DNA of 12,515 bases, from positions 1-12,515 of the forward strand of contig CAYJFD010000043.1 in the NCBI GenBank assembly GCA_964369605.1, read 5' to 3'. Positions 1 to 5,575 of this stretch are shown here, piece by piece. Position numbers and translations under genes: made by a program. Each line of letters opens with the position of its first letter. The first letter of the stretch is position 1. The DNA is from CAYJFD01 sp964369605 (GTDB lineage: Bacteria > Bacteroidota > Bacteroidia > Bacteroidales > UBA932). Below the pieces are notes generated by a model. The model was not told the DNA's origin. It did not search any database and saw nothing but the letters and a program-made list of their open reading frames with translations.

Positions 1-190
1 TCCTTTTTTTGTTTGTGGAGATGCGAGAGCGTAGCTCTCTTCATTGAGTTAACATCAGCTTCGCTGCTGAGGGTGCTCACTACTACAGGTGCATAAAAGG
101 ATGCGCACCTTGCGTAGTGGTCGCTGTAGCGACTTTTGGGTGCGGTGATTTTTTAGGCCCCTCTGTAAGGTTCTGTACTCTAGTTATTTA
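1..190. other. Palindrome-rich non-coding segment
   Basis: No credible gene lies here; stops occur in every frame after short runs. The segment holds four short inverted repeats: GAGAGC/GCTCTC around 25-39, TCAGC/GCTGA around 55-70, a larger one at 78-119 (AGGTGC 87-92 with GCACCT 105-110, flanked by CTAC 83-86 and GTAG 114-117), and GTCGC/GCGAC at 120-133 followed by TTTT. Counting bases in 1-180 gives 88 G or C of 180, about 49 percent, clearly richer than the genes beside it. It could be the 3' untranslated region of a gene to the left, a small structured RNA or a dispersed repeat; the sequence does not decide. Confidence 0.6.
120..137 (+). terminator. Possible plus-strand intrinsic terminator
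   Basis: A five-pair GC-rich stem, GTCGC (120-124) and GCGAC (129-133), closes a TGTA loop and is followed by TTTT (134-137). This is compatible with a short rho-independent terminator for a transcript entering from the left edge. The T run is only four bases, and the hairpin is one of several in this segment, so it may have another role. Confidence 0.3.
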
Positions 191-228
191 CAAAAAGACT
201 AGCCTTTTTCGAGGCTAGTCTTTTTGTA
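190..228. terminator. Strong bidirectional intrinsic terminator
   Basis: The arms AAAAAGACTAGCC and GGCTAGTCTTTTT form a perfect 13-pair inverted repeat with an eight-base loop, so a T run follows the stem on both strands. On the minus strand it lies about 45 bases past the stop codon of the peptidyl-prolyl isomerase gene and should end that transcript. On the plus strand it would end anything entering from the left of the window. Confidence 0.88.
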
Positions 229-270
229 TGTTTTTGATAATCAGAGTGATGCAGGAGGGCCTACAGTAAA

Positions 271-708
271 TTACTCCTCGATGATAGTGATGCTCTCGAT
301 AGAGTCTCCTTGGCGTATATCGTCGATTACGTCAAGACCTTCGTATACCTTGCCGAAGCAAGTGTGTACTCTATCTAAGTGAGATGTGTTAGTTCTTGAG
401 TGGCAGATGAAGAATTGTGATCCACCTGTATCTTTTCCTGCGTGTGCCATAGAAAGAACACCTCTGTCGTGATATTGGTTTTCTCCTGAAGTCTCACATT
501 TGATTTTGTAGCCTGGACCACCTGTACCTATTCCGTTAGGACAGCCGCCTTGGATAACGAAATCAGGAATAACGCGGTGAAAAGTTAGACCATCGTAAAA
601 TCCATCTTTTGCTAGTTTGCAGAAGTTTTCAACAGTTCCTGGAGCATCGTTTTCAAAAAACTCCACCTTCATTTCACCTTTTTCAGTGACAATAATTGCT
701 TTTTTCAT
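271..708 (-). CDS. Cyclophilin-type peptidyl-prolyl cis-trans isomerase
   Basis: Catalyses cis-trans isomerisation of peptide bonds before proline and so assists protein folding. The 145 residues form one compact cyclophilin domain with the family landmarks: FHRVIPDF at 43-50 with the catalytic Arg45, IQGG at 52-55, and GGSQFFI at 95-101. The HLD at 110-112 has His where human cyclophilin A has the cyclosporin-contacting Trp, as is common in short bacterial cyclophilins. No signal peptide or lipobox is visible, so it is probably cytoplasmic, like E. coli PpiB. It is the last gene of the minus-strand block, 88 bases after rluD and before a strong terminator. A -7-like box lies in that 88-base gap, so it may be transcribed separately. 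The family is certain; the natural substrates cannot be told. Confidence 0.95.
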   Translation of the reverse strand: MKKAIIVTEKGEMKVEFFENDAPGTVENFCKLAKDGFYDGLTFHRVIPDFVIQGGCPNGIGTGGPGYKIKCETSGENQYHDRGVLSMAHAGKDTGGSQFFICHSRTNTSHLDRVHTCFGKVYEGLDVIDDIRQGDSIESITIIEE

Positions 709-769
709 ATCGATATATTTATATGTTTATAAGATTTAATGGCGTGTTTAATCTTAAGATCACACCATA

Positions 770-777
770 CAAATTTA
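770..777 (-). promoter_or_regulatory. Candidate -7 box for the PPIase gene
   Basis: On the minus strand positions 777-770 read TAAATTTG, a match to the Bacteroidota -7 consensus TAnnTTTG. At the expected 19-base distance upstream there is no TTTG, so only half of the promoter is recognisable. A start about 7 bases downstream would leave a leader of roughly 55 bases before the ATG at 708. Confidence 0.4.
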
Positions 778-796
778 ATATTTATAGTTGGGCTAT

Positions 797-1852
797 TTAC
801 TGACCCTTATATTTTTCAAATTTTGCTATTACTTGTTGCATGTCCTCTGGAAGTTCACTGTCTATGAAGATGCGCTCTCCTGTTCTTGGATGCGTGAATC
901 CTAGTGTTTTAGCATGAAGCCCTTGTCGAGGCATTAACTTAAAGCAGTTTTCGATGAATTGCTTATATTTATTATAAAGAGTTCCTTTTAGAATACGATC
1001 TCCTCCATATCTATCATCATTAAAAATCGGATGCCCTAAATGATTTAAGTGCACTCTAATTTGGTGAGTGCGACCAGTTTCTAACCTACATTCTAGCACA
1101 GTTATATATCCTAATCTTTTGATTACCTTATAGTGAGTTACTGCACTTTTGCCAGTTTCACCATCTGGGTAAACTTTGAAACACATTCTGTTATTTGGAT
1201 CTCTTCCAATATGGCCTTCTATTGTCCCAGAATTTTCTTTAATATCACCCCATGCTAGCGCAATATATACTCTTTCAATACTGTGGTCAAAAAACTGTTT
1301 TGCAAGATGAAGTTGGCTTTGTTCATTCTTAGCTATAATTAAAATCCCTGAGGTATCTTTATCGATACGGTGCACGAGGACTCCCATACGATTATCTTCT
1401 GGATCAGCTTGCTCTGGCAAGTTTAAATAGTGGGCTAGTGCATTAACAAGAGTGCCTGAGTAGTTTCCGCACCCTGGGTGTACAACCATTCCAGCAGGTT
1501 TATTCACAACAAGAACATCCTCATCCTCATAGCATATATTAAGATCTATCTTCTCAGGAAGTACCTCTATACCTCTTCTCTCAAAAGGCATAGATATAGT
1601 AATAAGATCTAATGGCTTGATCTTATAGTTAGCCTTTATTATCTTACCGTTAACTCTAACATATTCAGCACTTATAGCAGATTGAATTCTATGCCTAGAG
1701 GTATTTTCTATTTTATCAGTTAGGTATTTATCTATGCGAACAGCTGACTGTCCTTTATCCACTTCAAATCTAAAGTGTTCGAACATACCCTGTTCTTCGT
1801 CCTCAAGAAGGAAATCCCCCATCTCTACGTTTTCTACACTATTATTATTCAT
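797..1852 (-). CDS. rluD: RluD-family 23S rRNA pseudouridine synthase
   Basis: Converts uridines to pseudouridine in RNA; RluD itself modifies helix 69 of 23S rRNA during ribosome assembly. Residues 1-28 are an acidic extension. An S4-like RNA-binding domain follows at about 37-90 (RIDKYL; YVRVNGK), then the catalytic domain from about 100. The signature HRIDKDTSG at 161-169 carries the catalytic Asp164. VVNKPAGMVVHPG at 115-127 and GRTHQIRVHL near 263 are further family motifs. The 351 residues exceed E. coli RluD (326), mostly through the N-terminal extension, which I recall as usual in Bacteroidales homologues, so I kept the first ATG. Met23 is the alternative start. The start overlaps the end of the PASTA gene by 8 bases, implying translational coupling. 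The family is secure; which uridines it modifies is inferred by homology to RluD rather than RluA or RluC. Confidence 0.92.
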   Translation of the reverse strand: MNNNSVENVEMGDFLLEDEEQGMFEHFRFEVDKGQSAVRIDKYLTDKIENTSRHRIQSAISAEYVRVNGKIIKANYKIKPLDLITISMPFERRGIEVLPEKIDLNICYEDEDVLVVNKPAGMVVHPGCGNYSGTLVNALAHYLNLPEQADPEDNRMGVLVHRIDKDTSGILIIAKNEQSQLHLAKQFFDHSIERVYIALAWGDIKENSGTIEGHIGRDPNNRMCFKVYPDGETGKSAVTHYKVIKRLGYITVLECRLETGRTHQIRVHLNHLGHPIFNDDRYGGDRILKGTLYNKYKQFIENCFKLMPRQGLHAKTLGFTHPRTGERIFIDSELPEDMQQVIAKFEKYKGQ

Positions 1853-3005
1853 AATCTTCTATTTCTAAAGAATCAATGTATTCAAAATCTAAGGAATCAA
1901 GATATTCAAAATATAGGCTATCATTTAAGCTTATATCAAGAGTATCTAAAGTTATCTCCCTTAAATAATTTCTATTTATTAAAGACTTAACAACATTACT
2001 ATCAGTCATTCGGATAAATCTATCTCCTTTAGGAAGGATAGTAATGCTTGTGTCATTTTTTATCATTGAGATGATATCATAGCTAATACTGTCAGTGAAA
2101 CTCTTATGAAAGACAAGACTAATCATCTCATCGCTGATAAGATATTTATTAAATAAAGTATCTTGAATCGATATATCTGTAATGATGCTATCTACTATTC
2201 GAGATACATAAACAGTGTCTATTTCTTTGTCAAACACGATCCTAGAAGTATCTCTACTCAGGTAAAGAGAAACATTGGTGCCAAGTCTCCTTCCATACTT
2301 AAGTGATGGGGTAGGGAACTGATCATATACTATCGCTGATAAGGAATCAGCATAAGTTACTACAGTTTCATCGTAAACTACTTCCGAAATATTTAGAGAA
2401 TTATTAGAAAGAATATCCCTAACGGTACTTAGTTTATAACCTCTCACATTTGGGATAAAAGTTTCTGAATTCATATTTCTATTTATTCCTAGCACTAGAT
2501 CAATCGTGCTACCACTCTCAAGTTTTGTCCCAACTGGTATCTCCACTCCATTTATTTCAGATCTTATAACACTATTAGTCGCGATATCTTCTATATATAT
2601 AAGTTTACCAAGGTTAAATCCACTTGAAGCAAGTTTAGTCTTAGCTTGCCTTAGTGAGTAATTAGTTAAAAGAGGCATTTCTACGATTCTTGTTGTGAAT
2701 GAGTTCAGTGTTAAGAAAATGCGTCTATTCTTTTTAACCATAGACCCAGCTATAGGGTTTTGTTTAGTTATATGACCTTTAGGAAAACGTGGAACATAAA
2801 CAGAATCAACAATCTCTAACTGTAGCTCCATATTATTAGCAATAGACTGGGCCTGAGCTAGACTCAATTGTGTCAAATCTGGAACTTTCAACTCGTCATT
2901 ATGCCTAGTATAAGCAGCCAATATTAGATGTATCGCTATTATACCTACAACTAATGTAAGTATAATAAATAAGATCGTTTTAAGAATAGGATATTTCTTT
3001 GCCAT
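1845..3005 (-). CDS. Membrane-anchored PASTA-domain protein with long C-terminal extension
   Basis: PASTA domains bind peptidoglycan fragments or muropeptide-like ligands in other proteins; no kinase or transpeptidase domain is attached here. A basic N-terminus (KK) and a hydrophobic helix at about 8-31 anchor the protein with the rest outside the cytoplasm. Three PASTA-like repeats follow at roughly 39-101 (VPDLTQLSLAQAQ...NPIAGSMVKKN), 104-174 and 181-250 (IPNVRGYKLSTVRDIL...YGRRLGTNVSLYLS). Residues 251-386 are an unusual tail, rich in Asp, Ser, Ile and Leu, ending in short tandem repeats of the type EYLDSLDF. Family members I recall from Bacteroidales are mostly shorter, ending soon after the third repeat. 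The gene sits 4 bases after mqnE and overlaps rluD by 8 bases. A role in cell-wall synthesis or sensing is inferred from PASTA domains alone. Confidence 0.88.
   Translation of the reverse strand: MAKKYPILKTILFIILTLVVGIIAIHLILAAYTRHNDELKVPDLTQLSLAQAQSIANNMELQLEIVDSVYVPRFPKGHITKQNPIAGSMVKKNRRIFLTLNSFTTRIVEMPLLTNYSLRQAKTKLASSGFNLGKLIYIEDIATNSVIRSEINGVEIPVGTKLESGSTIDLVLGINRNMNSETFIPNVRGYKLSTVRDILSNNSLNISEVVYDETVVTYADSLSAIVYDQFPTPSLKYGRRLGTNVSLYLSRDTSRIVFDKEIDTVYVSRIVDSIITDISIQDTLFNKYLISDEMISLVFHKSFTDSISYDIISMIKNDTSITILPKGDRFIRMTDSNVVKSLINRNYLREITLDTLDISLNDSLYFEYLDSLDFEYIDSLEIEDYE
1865..1912 (-). repeat. Two-copy 24-base tandem repeat in the PASTA gene
   Basis: Positions 1865-1888 and 1889-1912 are adjacent direct copies of a 24-base unit that differ at three bases. 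They encode the consecutive octapeptides FEYLDSLD and FEYIDSLE near the C-terminus. A weaker third unit (ISLNDSLY) precedes them at protein level. The repeat is in frame, so copy number could change without breaking the reading frame. Confidence 0.8.
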
Positions 3006-3009
3006 AACT

Positions 3010-4095
3010 TTAATTATAAAATGTATTTCTTTCTTTGGCTATAAATCCAGCCTCATTGGCTATCTTCTCTAGCTCATACACGCCCATATTCGGGTGTTGT
3101 TCTTCGGCTCCAGCCTCAGAGTAAATTTTGGTTGAGTCGTTGATAGTCCCATCTATATCATCTGCTCCAAAGAGCAATGCCTGCTTTGTTAGTTCCTTGC
3201 CTAGCATTGGCCAATATGCTTTGATGTGTTTGACGTTATTTAGGGCAATACGGCTAATCGCAAAAGTTCTTAGAACTTCTTGATCTGAAAGCTCCTTGAT
3301 AGAAAATAATTTTGCTGCTTCATTATTTGAATTTCTATACTTCAGTGGAATAAATGCCATAAAACCGTTAGTTTCACTTTGAAGCTCTCTAATTCTTAAA
3401 AGATGCTCAATTCTATCTTTCCTGCTTTCAATATGCCCAAACATCATCGTAGCGTTAGAGGCAATATTGAGTTTATGCGCTTGCCTGTGCACATCCAACC
3501 ATTGTTCCGAATTTGCTTTATCAGGACAAATTTTTTCTCTTATACTATCAACTAAAATTTCAGCTCCTCCGCCAGGTAGAGAGTCTAAGCCGACCCCCTT
3601 CAAAGAAGCTAAACACTCCTTAAGACTAAACTCCCCCTTCATTCCTATTATCTCTATAGCACTGAATGCTTTGATACTAACCTCAGGTGGAAGAGTTTGT
3701 CTAACTGTCTTAATAATATTCATATAGTAGCTTAAATCCTTCTCTGGGTGAACACTTCCTACTATATGTATTTCAGTGATACCCTTAGAGTATTTATCTA
3801 AGCAGTATCTTTTTACATCCTCAAGAGTCATGTCCCATGCTCCATCGTCAGAGACTAACTCCTTTCTGAAGGAACAAAATAAACAGTGATGCTTGCAGAT
3901 ATTACTCGGTTCTAGATGAAAATTTCTATTATAAACTACCACGTTATCATTATGCATTTTCCTAGCAATATTTGCAAAATAGGACAGGGTAGTGAGATCT
4001 GGAAGTTCGTATAAAAATAATAGTTCAGAAGCAGAGAGTGCTTGACCGTCAGCTATTTTATTTTCTATTATTTTTAAATCAAACATATTTGACAT
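3010..4095 (-). CDS. mqnE: Aminofutalosine synthase MqnE (radical SAM)
   Basis: Joins 3-[(1-carboxyvinyl)oxy]benzoate to an adenosyl radical from SAM, giving 6-amino-6-deoxyfutalosine in the futalosine route to menaquinone. From the chosen ATG the protein has 361 residues. The radical SAM cluster motif CX3CX2C is at Cys67, Cys71 and Cys74 (NICKHHCLFCSF). Other matches I recall from MqnE are EIHIVGSVHPE, SLPGGGAEI, NATMMFGHIES, FIPLKYRN, KAYWPMLG and the DDIDGTI...KIYSEAG...EEQHP stretch, which distinguish it from MqnC and CofH. An upstream TTG at 4110 would add five residues but lies in the T run of the rpmH terminator, so ATG 4095 (or 4086) is more likely. It stands 4 bases before the PASTA gene, and no other menaquinone gene is in the window. 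No clear promoter of its own is seen; it may rely on readthrough from rpmH. Confidence 0.92.
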   Translation of the reverse strand: MSNMFDLKIIENKIADGQALSASELLFLYELPDLTTLSYFANIARKMHNDNVVVYNRNFHLEPSNICKHHCLFCSFRKELVSDDGAWDMTLEDVKRYCLDKYSKGITEIHIVGSVHPEKDLSYYMNIIKTVRQTLPPEVSIKAFSAIEIIGMKGEFSLKECLASLKGVGLDSLPGGGAEILVDSIREKICPDKANSEQWLDVHRQAHKLNIASNATMMFGHIESRKDRIEHLLRIRELQSETNGFMAFIPLKYRNSNNEAAKLFSIKELSDQEVLRTFAISRIALNNVKHIKAYWPMLGKELTKQALLFGADDIDGTINDSTKIYSEAGAEEQHPNMGVYELEKIANEAGFIAKERNTFYN

Positions 4096-4105
4096 GTATA
4101 TATAA

Positions 4106-4142
4106 AGCAAAAGGCTGTACCCGCTAACGCGAACTCAGCCTT
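4106..4142 (-). terminator. Intrinsic terminator after rpmH
   Basis: On the minus strand AAGGCTG (4142-4136) and CAGCCTT (4117-4111) form a seven-pair stem, with an inner CGC/GCG pairing in the loop. TTGCTTT follows, so the T-rich tail is interrupted. It begins 21 bases past the rpmH stop. The imperfect tail may allow partial readthrough into mqnE, whose ATG is only about 11 bases beyond it. Confidence 0.7.
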
Positions 4143-4163
4143 CAACTATGTTGTGGTAACTAA

Positions 4164-4316
4164 CTAGAATAAGTTCTCTGAAGATACAGTTAGTTTTTTA
4201 CGACCACGACGGCGTCTAGCAGCTAATACACGGCGGCCATTAGGTGTTGACATACGCTCACGGAATCCGTGCTTGTTGCGACGCTTGCGTTGTGAAGGTT
4301 GAAATGTACGTTTCAT
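4164..4316 (-). CDS. rpmH: 50S ribosomal protein L34
   Basis: L34 is a small basic protein of the large ribosomal subunit that binds 23S rRNA. The 50-codon frame begins MKRTFQPSQRKRRNKHGFRE and continues with the family pattern RMSTPNGRRVLAARRRRGRKKLTV, ending SSENLF. E. coli L34 has 46 residues, so the size fits with a slightly longer C-terminus. Lys and Arg dominate and acidic residues are almost absent until the tail. It has its own consensus promoter just upstream, starting right at the rsmG stop codon, and a hairpin terminator downstream, so it can be expressed independently of the operons on either side. Identification is secure from sequence and size. Confidence 0.97.
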   Translation of the reverse strand: MKRTFQPSQRKRRNKHGFRERMSTPNGRRVLAARRRRGRKKLTVSSENLF

Positions 4317-4355
4317 ATTCTGTTTTTATTTATTTTTGTCGAAAAATTTGGAGTG

Positions 4356-4386
4356 CAAAGGTAGTTATTTTGTTTGATATTGCAAA
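4356..4386 (-). promoter_or_regulatory. rpmH promoter (Bacteroidota type)
   Basis: On the minus strand TTTG (4386-4383) is followed after exactly 19 bases by TACCTTTG (4363-4356), matching the Bacteroidota -33/-7 consensus TTTG-N19-TAnnTTTG. Transcription would start near 4349, giving a leader of about 33 bases before the ATG at 4316. The -33 box touches the stop codon of rsmG (4389-4387), so there is no room for a terminator between the two genes. Confidence 0.82.
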
Positions 4387-5010
4387 TTATCTTTGGATAA
4401 ATATGATTTTTTTTGTTTCAAAAAAGTCCTCATCGTAAAAATCGCTGATATTTACCCCTTTGAGCTTGTTTTCATTAAGCTTACATTCAGTGATTGCATC
4501 TTTTAGTTCTTGCTCTAAATCTCCACCCTTTAAGTAAATTATACCTTTTTTATAGCGATCTTTAACCCAAGGCATAAAATTCTTTAATTCTGTGACAGCA
4601 CGTGAGACAACGTAGTCATAATTCTCCTTTGAACTTTCAACTCTACCCCAAAGCGTAGTTACATTATTTATATTTAATTCGGAACAAACTGCGTCAACCA
4701 CCTTTAATTTCTTTGCGATCGAATCACATAATGTGAACTCGCAGTCAGGAAATAGAATCGCTAACGGTACTCCAGGAAAACCTCCACCTGTCCCAACATC
4801 TATTATTTTCGTACCCTTCTCAAATTGAATAAACTTAGCTATAGCTAATGAATGAAGAATGTGATGTATGTAGATAGAATCAATATCTTTTCGCGATATC
4901 ACATTTATCTTCGAGTTCCATTCTGTATAGACATCCTTCAATTTTTCAATCTGAGCTATCTGCTTCTGGCTTAAATTCGGAAAATATTTATATATAATTT
5001 CAACTGACAT
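4387..5010 (-). CDS. rsmG: 16S rRNA (guanine527-N7)-methyltransferase RsmG
   Basis: Uses SAM to methylate N7 of G527 in the 530 loop of 16S rRNA; loss of this enzyme in other bacteria gives low-level streptomycin resistance. The 207 residues match the usual length. The family pattern WNSKINVISRKDID is at 31-44, HHILHSL at 49-55, the SAM-binding glycine loop DVGTGGGFPGVPLA at 71-84, VSRAV at 135-139 and LKGG at 160-163. Its ATG lies inside the end of the sigma-factor gene (11-base overlap), which points to coupled translation and one transcript with polA and queD. The stop codon directly abuts the -33 box of the rpmH promoter. The C-terminus (FFETKKIIFIQR) looks intact. Confidence 0.95.
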   Translation of the reverse strand: MSVEIIYKYFPNLSQKQIAQIEKLKDVYTEWNSKINVISRKDIDSIYIHHILHSLAIAKFIQFEKGTKIIDVGTGGGFPGVPLAILFPDCEFTLCDSIAKKLKVVDAVCSELNINNVTTLWGRVESSKENYDYVVSRAVTELKNFMPWVKDRYKKGIIYLKGGDLEQELKDAITECKLNENKLKGVNISDFYDEDFFETKKIIFIQR

Positions 5011-5569
5011 ATTGATCTTCTATTAATTTATTTTTAAGTACTTCTCTTGCCCTTTTGAGCTGTGTTTTTACTGTGTTAATTGGAATATTTAGCATTACAG
5101 ATATCTCCTCATAGGAGAGATCGTTGATAAAACGTAACTCCGCAACTTCACGATAAGGCGTCTTTAAATCATTAATTATACGTTCTATTCGCTTAAGATT
5201 CTGCTTATTAATTAATTCACTTTCAGGTGAATTTTTTTCTTCTAGAATAGCCTGCTCAGTATTTTCATTTAACTGAAGTATAGGATTTCGAGTGTTTTTT
5301 CTCATATAATCCATACTCGTATTCTTAGCTATATTATATACCCAGGTTGAAAATGAGTACTGAGAGTTATATAGCTTTATATTTCTGAAAACCTTCTGGA
5401 GACTTTCTTGAATAATATCCTCAGCATCCTCCTCTGATCTAGCATATTTAAGAATAAAAACAAGTAGGGAATCTCTATATGAGCTCATAAGCTCAGAAAA
5501 AGCTTTTTGGTCTCCTTGCTTTGATGCAGAAATTAACTCCTGTTCTTTAATAAGGTTAGATTTGTTCAT
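5000..5569 (-). CDS. RNA polymerase sigma-70 family factor, ECF type
   Basis: Directs core RNA polymerase to a set of promoters. Region 2 spans about 25-93, with SEEDAEDIIQESLQKVF at 45-61 and YSFSTWVYNIAKNTSMDYMR at 71-90 covering the -10-recognition part. A linker rich in Asn and Glu follows, and region 4 is at about 123-183, with LSYEEISVMLNIPINTVKTQLKRA as its helix-turn-helix. Region 1 and region 3 are absent, which is the ECF layout, and 189 residues is typical. No anti-sigma gene lies next to it. Instead it starts 6 bases after polA and overlaps rsmG by 11 bases, so it appears to be produced with housekeeping proteins. Its regulon and any trigger cannot be read from the sequence. Confidence 0.92.
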   Translation of the reverse strand: MNKSNLIKEQELISASKQGDQKAFSELMSSYRDSLLVFILKYARSEEDAEDIIQESLQKVFRNIKLYNSQYSFSTWVYNIAKNTSMDYMRKNTRNPILQLNENTEQAILEEKNSPESELINKQNLKRIERIINDLKTPYREVAELRFINDLSYEEISVMLNIPINTVKTQLKRAREVLKNKLIEDQYVS

Positions 5570-5575
5570 ATTAAA

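Noticed and set aside
1..44. Minus-strand open frame from an ATG at 44 running off the left edge (MKRATLSH...).
   Set aside because: Only 14 codons are visible and they run through the palindrome at 25-39; no homology is recognisable and there is no promoter. It is most likely chance.
731..760. Inverted repeats AAGATT/AATCTT (731-755) and ATCTTAAGAT (751-760) between rluD and the PPIase gene, considered as a terminator for rluD.
   Set aside because: The stem is short and AT-rich with a 13-base loop, and no T run follows on the minus strand. It could be an operator, but there is nothing else to support that.
4392..4400. TTATCCAAA on the minus strand, one base off the DnaA box TTATCCACA, near rsmG and rpmH, suggesting an origin.
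   Set aside because: It is a single imperfect box inside the coding end of rsmG, with no further boxes, no AT-rich unwinding stretch and no dnaA gene nearby.
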